NCBI GenBank assembly: GCA_018334595.1
Contig: JAGXLQ010000012.1
Location: 1 to 15,758, forward strand
Reading direction: 5' to 3'
Source: Candidatus Bipolaricaulota bacterium
GTDB taxonomy: Bacteria; Bipolaricaulota; Bipolaricaulia; M55B111
Length of the DNA stretch: 15,758 nt
The position numbers and the translations under genes are program-made. Of the stretch, positions 7,674 through 14,722 are shown piece by piece. Below the pieces are notes generated by a model that saw only the letters and a program-made list of their open reading frames with translations, was not told the DNA's origin and searched no databases. Every line of letters begins with the position of its first letter. The first letter of the stretch is position 1.

Positions 7674-8000
7674 AAGGTTATAATATTTGGGAAGCCGACT
7701 TTCGTGTTAAATTCCACCACAGTAATAATAGTTGGCCTCGGGGCGAATAGCGGGCAAGATCGGATGAAGATTTTCTTATCCCGAATTGACCCGATAGCGT
7801 CTGAGGTCTTGCCCTTTACTGCGTTTGTCAACCCCGATCACCAAGTATTTATGACGCCTGGGGACCCCCCCGAAAAGATACGTACCTTTTGTGAGAATAC
7901 AGGTCAGCCAGTACTGCAGGGAAAGGGCGAGATAATCAGGACGGAACTGAAAGCCCTGCTCTTAACTATAGCCCAAATTCGTGACGCGAATTTACTGTAA
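7674..8000 (+). pseudogene. Decayed rhamnulokinase-like FGGY carbohydrate kinase fragment
   Basis: The open frame after the TGA at 7671 reads through a segment resembling rhamnulokinase (RhaB). A short FVLNSTTVIIVGL stretch looks like the family's YISSGTWSLVG motif. After a gap relative to intact enzymes comes a long match: PFTAFVNPDHQVFMTPGDP, then EKIRTFCENTGQP, then a GEIIRT-like stretch, corresponding to PF..LIDPDDPRFL.PGDM, I.AYC.ETGQ and GEIVRC in RhaB. The N-terminal domain, the C-terminal ATP-binding glycine motif and part of the middle are missing, so this is a relic and not a small gene. No ribosome binding site was found for the GTG at 7704. Identification is from remembered family motifs. 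Together with the aldolase and NagB-like gene it suggests a once larger sugar-degradation capacity. Confidence 0.65.
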
Positions 8001-8030
8001 AACCAACTAAATATAGACTAGGGTTAAGCC

Positions 8031-8459
8031 TTGACGTGTTCAACTCCGTCAAATTACTTCACCGAACGGGTAATCCAGGTGGCAATTTTCGATATAGTAG
8101 TAACTGACGAAATAATGCCCACACAGAGCGGCCTGGCCCTTTTGGGACTACTACTTTCGAAGGCCAAGTTAACGGAGAGGCCACCTTCCGGCCACTTTGA
8201 CACAAACGACCTAGCCCTTCACCTGGGCCCCTTCAGTTAGGACGTACTGCGTCTAATCGGCCAGGAGAGCTTGAAGGTAGACGACCTACCCCTGCGTAAG
8301 AAGGGACAAAGAAGACGGGTCAGGACGGTAATAGGTAACTTGATAAACCTGGCCTCCAAGTTCGTTAGACACGCCAGAAGCTGCAAGCTCAGGTTCCCCC
8401 AGGTCAACCCCTGGCGGATACCGTTTAGGAGGATATATCTTTCATTCGACAGCATATAA
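8031..8459 (+). mobile_element. Degenerate IS1380-family transposase, internally deleted
   Basis: One reading frame from 8031 to 8459, broken by a single TAG at 8238, holds both ends of an IS1380-type DDE transposase. The N-terminal part VVTDEIMPTQSGLALLGLLL matches the family's start (TDE...HGGLALL..LL). From about 8185 the sequence jumps to the C-terminal part: a TNDLALHLG stretch, then VLRLIGQESLK, RRRVRTVIGNLINLA, KFVRHAR and a final WR.PFRRIY, the usual end of these proteins. The roughly 300-residue catalytic core between them is gone, so it cannot transpose by itself. A hairpin TTGACG/CGTCAA (8031-8036, 8047-8052) lies at the left end. I could not find convincing terminal inverted repeats or a target duplication. 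The element lies directly after the kinase relic. Confidence 0.7.
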
Positions 8460-8885
8460 GTACGATAGCTGGCTATACACAGACAACTATGGTCTTATCT
8501 AGACGATCTGTAGGTAGACTGTGGGTTTACGGTAAATATGGACCATTTGAGGTGGTGAAATCGACCTGGTAAACGGAAAAATTAGCTTGTGTCAAAAAAC
8601 TTGAGATAAAAAGACTCTAACCGGTCAAAGTTTCAGTAGGTAGAGTCAAAAAACGGAAGAAAGGAAGGTGCTTCACGGATTCAAGTTATATTTATTTAGC
8701 CTGTCAAGCGTTCGATAAAGGATATGTTGCCGGGTTATGTGTGAATTGAGGTAAACGTACTATTGGACAGAATTCCCGGCGACATTGGGGATAGATTAAG
8801 GTTGTCAGAGGACACAACCACCCTTAGAAGTTTGAGAACCTGTCGCCGGTAGTATTCTAGCAGCGAACTGTAGGCTGCGTTAGCT
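8460..8885. other. Non-coding or decayed stretch without a supported gene
   Basis: No convincing gene. Noted: a 10-bp direct repeat GTCAAAAAAC (8591-8600 and 8645-8654) and a ribosome-binding-site-like TGAGGTGGTGAAATC (about 8548) that leads only to a five-codon frame; a near copy, TGAGGTGGTAAAATC, occurs near 9265. Possibly the flank of the IS relic. Confidence 0.4.
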
Positions 8886-9116
8886 TTACCATCGCTCCTG
8901 CTGGAGTCTGCACTTAAACCATTTTTCCTGTCCTTCGGTAAGCCCGTCCAGGTGCTCTCTGGTCCACTCAATATCTCCCTCGATGAGAGCGGATCTCTCT
9001 TCATCTGATAAGTTGTACGCCTTGAGCGCTTTGCTGCAATCTTCCGTGAGTTCGCCAATGAAATCGTCTCTATCACAACATCTTTCTAGTACTGCTTCTA
9101 CTGCCAGTTTACACAT
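8886..9116 (-). CDS. Small Cys-containing protein resembling LigA / RiPP-precursor-type leader domains
   Basis: A 76-residue acidic protein with a perfect GGAGGTG seven bases before its ATG, which is strong evidence of a real gene amid pseudogenes. Cysteines sit at 2, 14, 15, 27 and 69. The pattern FIGELTEDCSKALKAYNLSD followed by EERSALIEGD resembles the short helical domain of LigA-type dioxygenase subunits, which also occurs as the leader in Franean1_4349-type RiPP precursors and in stand-alone small proteins. No RiPP-modifying enzyme is in the window and the C-terminus (Trp/Arg/Gln-rich) does not look like a core peptide, so the function is open. A likely -10 element TATAAT lies at 9181-9186 inside an 18-bp palindrome. 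It is divergent from the Crp/Fnr pair, 444 bp away. Confidence 0.7.
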   Translation of the reverse strand: MCKLAVEAVLERCCDRDDFIGELTEDCSKALKAYNLSDEERSALIEGDIEWTREHLDGLTEGQEKWFKCRLQQERW

Positions 9117-9175
9117 GTTTAGCCACCTCCATGTTTCTCTTGCGGTCCCAACTTGTTTATTCCATCGGGACTGTT

Positions 9176-9193
9176 ATTACATTATATTGTAAT
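9176..9193 (-). promoter_or_regulatory. Palindromic operator over the -10 box of the 76-residue gene
   Basis: ATTACATTATATTGTAAT on the plus strand matches its reverse complement at 8 of 9 pairs, and its minus strand contains TATAAT (9181-9186). The start codon is about 65 bp downstream. A repressor bound here would block the promoter. No good -35 was seen at 17 bp, which fits an activator- or repressor-controlled promoter. Confidence 0.5.
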
Positions 9194-9493
9194 TTGTGCA
9201 TACGTGGATGAATATGATCTCGATTAACTGGAACCGTGATCCGTTGTTTAATTTAAAGGGTGATTGAGGTGGTAAAATCCAACTACGGATCAATATAATC
9301 CTCATTTGATCAGGCCTGAAAGACTGACCGGTGTGGACTCAAACTCTTTCTGATGATCCCAGAGAATGGTACCATGTGGAAAATGAAGCTGAAGTATTCT
9401 TGGAAGCAGGCCAACATAATGCAGAATTTTGTATAAGATAGAACTGTCCCCGAGGAGATGAAGATCATAGTTAGAGTTTGCCCCCTTTTTTAC
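9194..9493. other. Intergenic stretch without a supported gene
   Basis: Between the divergent 76-residue gene and the first Crp/Fnr gene. Short open stretches exist, for example a frame giving DPREWYHVENEAEV near 9355-9435 and a 43-codon frame from ATG 9458 that runs into the regulator gene, but neither shows a family match or credible start, so I annotate no gene. Confidence 0.4.
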
Positions 9494-9514
9494 AATATCA
9501 TTGGCAACGATATT
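9494..9514. promoter_or_regulatory. 21-bp near-perfect palindrome upstream of the first Crp/Fnr gene
   Basis: Arms AATATCATTG (9494-9503) and CAACGATATT (9505-9514) around a single central G; 9 of 10 pairs match. It lies 47 bp before the regulator's ATG. Length and symmetry fit a dimeric Crp/Fnr-type operator, so autoregulation is a natural guess. The core TTGGCAA also appears (minus strand) upstream of korD at 15165-15171. Confidence 0.6.
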
Positions 9515-9560
9515 TCACAGGTTTGCCGTGAGTTAATTGGGTTGACAATGGAGGTATATT

Positions 9561-10295
9561 ATGAATGCATGTTGCGGAGGATCTGAAGAAGCGAAGACGT
9601 GCCTGTCAAACATATTTGCCAGTCTGGACCTGGAACATTTAGAAGAGCTGGAGGACAGGGTGCGAATGATAGACTTCAAGGAAGGAGACCTGATCTTCCA
9701 GGAGGGGTCACCGACGGACGGGGTGTTCATTATCTGCCAGGGGTTTGTCCGATACGGGAAAAGCGAAAAGAACAACGGTGAAAAAGTTACTCTGAGGCTG
9801 GTCGGCCCGGGGGAGATGCTCGGGGTAGAGCGGTTGTTTACCGACTCCCTCAGCCCTCACTTCGGCCGTGCGAGGGCCCTCGTGGAGACGACTACGGGTT
9901 TCATCGAGAAGAGCTACTTTCTATCTTTCCTTCAATCGAAGAACGGCGCCTTCTTTGACTTTGCCAAGGTACTTGCCCGCGACGTAAGGGCGTTCGAGGC
10001 GAGATTAATTCGTTGCACCTGCAATACGATAGAGAACAACCTTGCAGAATTGTTGCTTCACCTGGGGAACAAGTGGGGGAAGCAGAGGGATGGCGAGATA
10101 GTGATCCCGTTCAAGTTTACCCGCAAGACCCTGGCGAGCATTATCGGGGTCTCAAAAGGATCGGTTACCAATGCACTCAAGAACTTTGAGGAAAACGGTT
10201 GTATGAAAAGGACCGCCGGTCAAGTTATAATTACGGACCCGGAGGGACTTGAAGACCTGGCAAGCTGTAGGTCGTTGAACTGTGGATGTCTTTAG
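9561..10295 (+). CDS. Crp/Fnr-family transcriptional regulator, cysteine-rich
   Basis: A 244-residue Crp/Fnr regulator: N-terminal cyclic-nucleotide-binding-like beta barrel (about 17-130), dimerisation helix (about 130-160) and winged HTH (about 185-225, FTRKTLASIIGVSKGSVTNAL). It has ten Cys: 4, 5, 14 at the N-terminus, 59 in the barrel, 152 and 154 near the dimer helix, 214 in the HTH, and 236, 241, 243 at the C-terminus. FNR itself binds a 4Fe-4S cluster with three N-terminal and one barrel Cys, so 4/5, 14 and 59 could play that part, but the spacing differs. The canonical cAMP-contacting Arg-Ser is Pro-His here, so cAMP is unlikely. The recognition helix lacks the E-x-x-x-R of FNR. ATG 9561 follows GGAGGT by seven bases. 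A second regulator follows after 65 bp. Confidence 0.88.
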   Translation: MNACCGGSEEAKTCLSNIFASLDLEHLEELEDRVRMIDFKEGDLIFQEGSPTDGVFIICQGFVRYGKSEKNNGEKVTLRLVGPGEMLGVERLFTDSLSPHFGRARALVETTTGFIEKSYFLSFLQSKNGAFFDFAKVLARDVRAFEARLIRCTCNTIENNLAELLLHLGNKWGKQRDGEIVIPFKFTRKTLASIIGVSKGSVTNALKNFEENGCMKRTAGQVIITDPEGLEDLASCRSLNCGCL

Positions 10296-10360
10296 TAGGT
10301 TTTTTGTCCGTTGTTTGAGATTTATCCTCCCAACTAGTTCCCCTTAAGGAAACGTGATGT

Positions 10361-11104
10361 ATGAACATTAATAGCAGGGAATTCACGGAAGTGTTTGATT
10401 TTCTATCGTCTTACCTGCAAGGGGTCGATAGAAAAGAGGTTGAAGGTATTTCGGATTCCATCTTCATAACCAGGTACAAAGAAGACGACTTGATAGTCCA
10501 GGAGGGGTCTCTGGCGTCGACCGTTTACGCCGTCCGAGACGGACTTGTCAAGGTGGGCAAGTACGCCATCTCCGACAAGAGGAGGGTCTTGAGGTTTCTC
10601 ACCAGCGGTGGATGGTTCGGGTTGGAGTCGTTGTTCATGGAAAAACAGGAGTCCAACATTCAGTATGCTAGAGCGGTTACCGATGCAGAACTCATCCTCG
10701 TAGAGAGGGGAGCATTCAGGGAATTGTTAAAGTCTCAACCGGATTCGCTGTTTAGCCTTTGCAACTGGCTATCACGAGAGGTGGCGACCCTGGAGCTCAA
10801 GCTGACCCGGGACTTCGCCGAAGGGGCAAAGCAGAACCTCTGTTTCCTTCTGGTCGCCCTTGCCGAAAGGTTCGGAGAGGATGTAGAATCCGGGACACTT
10901 GTTAACCTAAAGCTGCCCAATCATACTCTGGCCAACCTCCTGGGAATCACCACGGAGACTCTTCGGAGGTTGATAAAGAAAATGTCTGATGACGAGATCA
11001 TAAGGAGCGATGGGACCAGGATTACCATCAAGGACAAGGAATCTCTTAAACAGACCGCCAATATCAACGATTTTTACCTGGACCTCTTGAAGGACACTTT
11101 TTAA
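10361..11104 (+). CDS. Crp/Fnr-family transcriptional regulator, second of tandem pair
   Basis: A 247-residue paralogue of the preceding gene: barrel (about 20-125; EDDLIVQEGS, GGWFGLESLF), dimer helix (about 128-155) and winged HTH (about 185-215, LPNHTLANLLGITTETLRRL). It has only two Cys (134, 161), so no FNR-like cluster is expected. The Arg-Ser that grips the cAMP phosphate is absent (Asn-Ile at the aligned place), so the effector is probably something else. The recognition helix keeps E199 and R203, the E-x-x-x-R spacing by which FNR-type proteins read TTGA half sites. The ATG at 10361 has a weak AAGGA about ten bases upstream, which may mean coupled or low expression. Same strand, 65 bp after the first regulator with no hairpin between, so co-transcription is likely. 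It converges on hdrA. Confidence 0.87.
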   Translation: MNINSREFTEVFDFLSSYLQGVDRKEVEGISDSIFITRYKEDDLIVQEGSLASTVYAVRDGLVKVGKYAISDKRRVLRFLTSGGWFGLESLFMEKQESNIQYARAVTDAELILVERGAFRELLKSQPDSLFSLCNWLSREVATLELKLTRDFAEGAKQNLCFLLVALAERFGEDVESGTLVNLKLPNHTLANLLGITTETLRRLIKKMSDDEIIRSDGTRITIKDKESLKQTANINDFYLDLLKDTF

Positions 11105-11121
11105 GCGGCCACCGATAGAAG

Positions 11122-11144
11122 GCGTCATCGGGAGACGCTTTTCC
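11122..11144 (+). terminator. Weak hairpin between convergent crp/fnr pair and hdrA
   Basis: GCGTC (11122-11126) pairs with GACGC (11134-11138), seven-base loop, followed by TTTTCC. It starts 17 bases after the regulator stop. The stem is short, so it may be only a partial terminator. Confidence 0.4.
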
Positions 11145-11178
11145 GTGTGCCCTTAAATTATCCTCCTCCGTTTGTCTG

Positions 11179-13572
11179 CTACGTTGCCGTGCTTCCTACC
11201 CCTGCTTCCTCCCGTTCTATTTCAATTATTTGATCGTTTAACGCTTCTAGTTCCTTCAGCACAGGTCCGGGGGCACCGGTTACGGCGAGTTTCAGCCCGA
11301 CCCTCTCCGGGTTGATATTCATCCCGGAGAGCCTTTGCTTTGCGATCTTTACGTTCTCTTCGGTTGTAGTTGCGCATTCGGGAGAGAACGGGTCAGAGCC
11401 ACCCTCACAGGTTCCAACGAATACTCCCTGAGCCCCCTGTTCGAGGGCGTATACTATCCATTCCGGTGTTACCATTGCACCATCGGGTATCTCCACCGGC
11501 AGGATATTGCTAGAATAGAGCTGCCTGCGGTTTGACAGCATATCGAGGGCTACGTAAGAGCAGTTGCTGTCCAAAAACGCCAGCAGCCTCGGCTCCGGCG
11601 CGTTATCAAGGAGGCCCTTGACCTCGGACAGGACCTGATCGGAGCGGAAGTTCTTTACCGAGATCGCCGATCGGGGGCAGGAGCTAAGACACAATCCACA
11701 GCCTTTGCAGAGTAGTGAGTTTACCGTGGCCTTTCCGTTTGCTCCCATCTCGACCGCGTTAAACGGGCAGTTGTCAATGCATTGGGGCGCCTGCAGTCCC
11801 TCACACCCGTCGCAGGTGCTTTCGTCTATCTCCGCGATCACGGGGTCGAGCTTCACCTCGTCAACGCCGATTAAGTTGCTTACCCTCGAAGCTGCGGCAC
11901 CACCCTGTAGCACTGAACTGGGTATGTCCTTGGGCCCCTGCGCCGCTCCAGCGATAAATACTCCCTTTGCCTGCGTGTCCACCGGCTTGAACTTGGGGTG
12001 GCTTTCCTTGAGAAAACCGTCGTTACTTTTCGGTAACTTCAAGAGTTTCGCAATCTCCTTTGTCCCCTCCGACGGTACTATTGCCGGAGCAAGGACGACG
12101 AGGTCGTAGTCGTATTCGAGTTGTTCGTTGAGTGTCGTGTCCACGGCTTTAATCCTTATGCGGTCTTCTTTTGTCGGTTCAACCGAGGACGGACGGCCGC
12201 GGATGAACTCGATGTTGCTGTTCTGGGTATCGTTATAGAATTCCTCGAAACCCTTGCCCGCGGCGCGGATGTCCGTGAAGAAGATGGAGAGGCGGGTCCC
12301 CGGGCCGAGCATGTTTCTTAGCAGTCTCGCCTGTTTCATGGAATACATACAGCATATCTGTGAGCAGTACTCGTTATGGTCTTTGTCCCTCGAGCCAGCG
12401 CAGAGCACCCAGGCGACATTCTCCGGGGTCCTGCCGTCCGACGGCCTGACTATGTTGCCCTGAGTCGGCCCGGTACCGGTCATCATTCTTTCTAATTGCC
12501 CGGCGTGAATTATATTGTCGTTTTCTTCGTAGTTGTATTGACCGACCTTACTCAGGTCGTAGATGTCGAAGCCGGTGGCGACGACGATAGTGTCGACGTT
12601 CAACGTGCGGTGTTCTTCCGTCTGGCTGAAGTCTATGGCGTCGACCGGGCAGGATTCTACACAGAGTGAGCCGGGAGGATGTTCCGAAGACGGCTGGATA
12701 CAATTATCCATGTCTATCAAGTAGGTCTCCGGGACGGCCTCTTCGTGGGTAGAGTATATGGCCGTCCTCGTTCCCAGGCCGTAGTCGAATTCGTTCTCTA
12801 CCTCCACGGGGCAAACGTCCGTACAGTCTCCACAGGCGGTACACCTGTCAGTTACGTATCTTGGGTTGATCGTTATGTCAACGTCGTAATTGGTTACTGA
12901 CCCTCGAACGTCGTCGATATCGGTGTAGGTGAAGACGGTTATGTTTTCATGTGTCATCAAGTCGGACATCTTTGGATCTAGGATACAGGGGGCACAGTCC
13001 AGCGTGGGGAACGTTCTACCCAGACGCCCCATTCTTCCACCGATGTCCGGCCTTTTCTCTACGACGTACACCTCGAAGCCCTCGTCGGCGAGGTCTAGCG
13101 CCGCCTGAATGCCGGCAATACCGGCGCCGATCACCAGGGCGCTGTTTCCAATGGACGCCCGTAGCTCCTCTAGGGAGTCGTTTCTTTTGACCTTTTCAAC
13201 TTTTCCGGCTATTTCTGACTTCGCCTTTTCCAGTGCCTGGCGGTGGTCGTCGTAGTGGACCCAGGAGTTTTGTTCACGCAGGTTGGCTATCTCTAGCTGG
13301 TACGGGGAGAGGTGAGATTTTCCGACTGCAGTTCGAAATTCCTCTTCGTGAAAGTGAGGAGAGCAAGCGCCGATAACGGCGCCGTCCAGTCCCTGTTCAT
13401 CTATCTCCTCGGTGATCACGTTTTGTCCCTGCTGTGAGCATATGTTTTCGTGGACTCTTGTATGGGCTACACCGTCAAGATCTGAAGCAAATTCCTCCAG
13501 TTCAGGGATATCTATTACGTCCGAAATATTGCCTCCACACCGACACAGGAAAACACCAATTTTCTTACCCAT
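11179..13572 (-). CDS. hdrA: HdrA-type FAD/iron-sulfur electron-transfer protein with degenerate MvhD-like tail
   Basis: A 797-residue HdrA homologue, the flavoprotein core of heterodisulfide-reductase-type complexes that splits or passes electrons between ferredoxin, NADH or thiols. Order: N-terminal HdrA domain (about 1-130, CxC at 10/12, C45, C70), FAD Rossmann loop GAGIAG (149-154), HdrA hallmark LDCAPCILDPKM (191-202), ferredoxin-like clusters (C244/247/250/254; C291, C304, C308), CAGSR and YCSQICC (391-408), two C-terminal 4Fe-4S motifs (C587/590/598/602 and C622/625/628/632), then an MvhD-like domain (about 660-780). In MvhD four Cys bind 2Fe-2S; here C671, C722 and C733 remain and the VPCSG Cys is replaced (EIPDGAM). 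No hdrB, hdrC or hydrogenase gene adjoins; korB is upstream on the same strand, which suggests electron exchange with reduced ferredoxin. ATG 13572 has AGGAGGT five bases upstream. Confidence 0.92.
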   Translation of the reverse strand: MGKKIGVFLCRCGGNISDVIDIPELEEFASDLDGVAHTRVHENICSQQGQNVITEEIDEQGLDGAVIGACSPHFHEEEFRTAVGKSHLSPYQLEIANLREQNSWVHYDDHRQALEKAKSEIAGKVEKVKRNDSLEELRASIGNSALVIGAGIAGIQAALDLADEGFEVYVVEKRPDIGGRMGRLGRTFPTLDCAPCILDPKMSDLMTHENITVFTYTDIDDVRGSVTNYDVDITINPRYVTDRCTACGDCTDVCPVEVENEFDYGLGTRTAIYSTHEEAVPETYLIDMDNCIQPSSEHPPGSLCVESCPVDAIDFSQTEEHRTLNVDTIVVATGFDIYDLSKVGQYNYEENDNIIHAGQLERMMTGTGPTQGNIVRPSDGRTPENVAWVLCAGSRDKDHNEYCSQICCMYSMKQARLLRNMLGPGTRLSIFFTDIRAAGKGFEEFYNDTQNSNIEFIRGRPSSVEPTKEDRIRIKAVDTTLNEQLEYDYDLVVLAPAIVPSEGTKEIAKLLKLPKSNDGFLKESHPKFKPVDTQAKGVFIAGAAQGPKDIPSSVLQGGAAASRVSNLIGVDEVKLDPVIAEIDESTCDGCEGLQAPQCIDNCPFNAVEMGANGKATVNSLLCKGCGLCLSSCPRSAISVKNFRSDQVLSEVKGLLDNAPEPRLLAFLDSNCSYVALDMLSNRRQLYSSNILPVEIPDGAMVTPEWIVYALEQGAQGVFVGTCEGGSDPFSPECATTTEENVKIAKQRLSGMNINPERVGLKLAVTGAPGPVLKELEALNDQIIEIEREEAGVGSTAT

Positions 13573-13603
13573 GTGGACCTCCTAAATGTTGCAAAGACCG
13601 ATA

Positions 13604-13625
13604 TTCCCGACCAAACCTTCGGGAA
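13604..13625 (-). promoter_or_regulatory. Hairpin in the hdrA leader
   Basis: TTCCCGA (13604-13610) and TCGGGAA (13619-13625) pair perfectly with an eight-base loop, about 35 bases before the hdrA start on the minus strand. No T tract follows in that direction, so it is not an attenuator in the usual sense; it could be an operator or stabilise the message. The rest of the 187-bp korB-hdrA gap is very AT-rich (around 13675-13705) and may hold a promoter. Confidence 0.4.
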
Positions 13626-13759
13626 AACTCTAATAGGGGTTTCGTTTAATCAAATGGTCCGATACGTGAACCCCTTAAATTCATTTAAATTTTTTGATTT
13701 AATTACTCTACTCGCCCTACCTCAATTTCCTCCTCGAAACTCCCTCGGCCGATTAGGCC

Positions 13760-14629
13760 CTATACCTTGCCCGTTAGCTGTTGTTCTTTAACCTCGGAGT
13801 AGGTAGATTTCTCTTTGTCCACGAATGTCCCGACGACAATGTCGGCATCAGGGTCCATCTCGATATCCACTTTCGTAGGATCGGCACCGTCCTGGATTAC
13901 TGATCTCTCCTTGTAGGACTTCAACTCGTCCAGGGCCTCTCCCTGCCCGTTTTTCCTGCCAAATCCAGTTGGACATGGTGAAATTACCTCTACAAAGGTA
14001 AATCCCTTTTTGGTCAATATCTTTTGGAATGCCTTCTTCATCCTGCGGACGTGTAAACTAGTCCACCGGGCTACGTAGACGGCCCCTGCCGAGGCAGCTA
14101 GGTTGGGTAAGTTGAACGGCCTCTCGAAATTTCCATAGGGGGCGGTCGTTGCCATAGCGGTCTTTGGCGTGGTTGGGGCTACCTGCCCCCCGGTCATCCC
14201 GTAGGTGTAATTGTTCACACAGATTACCGATAGATCGATATTTCTTCTTGCCGCGTGGATGAAGTGGTTTCCCCCTATAGAGAAGAGGTCGCCGTCTCCG
14301 CTAAATACCGTCACGTTTATGTCGGGATTTGCCAGCTTAAGGCCGGTGGCGAACGGTATTGCCCGGCCATGTGTGGTGTGGTAGGAGTCAGACGCGACGT
14401 ACCCGGCAACTCGGCCGGTACATCCTATTCCTGAAACTACGGAAAAGTCGTCCAGGCCAAAACCTTCATCGTCCAACGCGTGACAGTAGGCGTTGAGAGC
14501 CGTACCCAATCCACACCCGGAGCACCATATGTGCGGAAGGCGGTCTGGGCGAAGGTACTTTTCCATGGGGTGTTTTGTCTGAACGTCCTGTGGCTTTTGT
14601 GGCTTCTCGTCCAGCGTCGTTAACGGCAT
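13760..14629 (-). CDS. korB: 2-oxoacid (2-oxoglutarate-type):ferredoxin oxidoreductase beta subunit
   Basis: The thiamine-diphosphate subunit of a 2-oxoglutarate-type ferredoxin oxidoreductase, which converts a 2-oxoacid plus CoA to acyl-CoA with reduction of ferredoxin. Counting from the ATG at 14629 minus four residues (an in-frame GTG at 14641 lies inside the AGGAGGTG ribosome binding site and is not the start): cluster ligands C40 and C43 in CSGCGLG, C74 in GIGCTGR, C223 in PCPTGFGRKN, and the ThDP/Mg motif GDGD (115-118) with NN at 143-144 in VNNYTYGMTGGQ. All required beta-subunit residues are present, so it looks functional. However the alpha subunit, which this enzyme needs, is not beside it: the ferredoxin subunit gene lies directly upstream, with a 93-bp gap. 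Downstream is hdrA. Substrate preference cannot be fixed without the alpha subunit. Confidence 0.9.
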   Translation of the reverse strand: MPLTTLDEKPQKPQDVQTKHPMEKYLRPDRLPHIWCSGCGLGTALNAYCHALDDEGFGLDDFSVVSGIGCTGRVAGYVASDSYHTTHGRAIPFATGLKLANPDINVTVFSGDGDLFSIGGNHFIHAARRNIDLSVICVNNYTYGMTGGQVAPTTPKTAMATTAPYGNFERPFNLPNLAASAGAVYVARWTSLHVRRMKKAFQKILTKKGFTFVEVISPCPTGFGRKNGQGEALDELKSYKERSVIQDGADPTKVDIEMDPDADIVVGTFVDKEKSTYSEVKEQQLTGKV

Positions 14630-14722
14630 CTTAGCAGGCACCTCCTGGTTGCAACTATGGCTTTGTTGTAGCTCTGGGAATTACGCCCTTTGGTGGTTAC
14701 TTTGAGGTTCGCAGATCGTCTC

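Noticed and set aside
8031..8052. tRNA T-arm-like hairpin with TTCAA loop
   Set aside because: No acceptor, D or anticodon arm around it; it lies within the transposase remnant frame.
8001..8700. Terminal inverted repeats and target duplication of the IS1380 remnant
   Set aside because: Several CC...GG and TTAA candidates exist but none gives a convincing matched pair.
8735..9076. 113-codon minus-strand frame overlapping the 76-residue gene
   Set aside because: Most of it is a shadow of the better-supported gene at 8886-9116, it has no ribosome binding site and I recognise no family in the part beyond it.
9458..9589. 43-codon frame starting ATG 9458 with GAGGAG directly before it
   Set aside because: The ribosome binding site is too close to the ATG, it runs through the palindrome into the Crp/Fnr gene and shows no family similarity.
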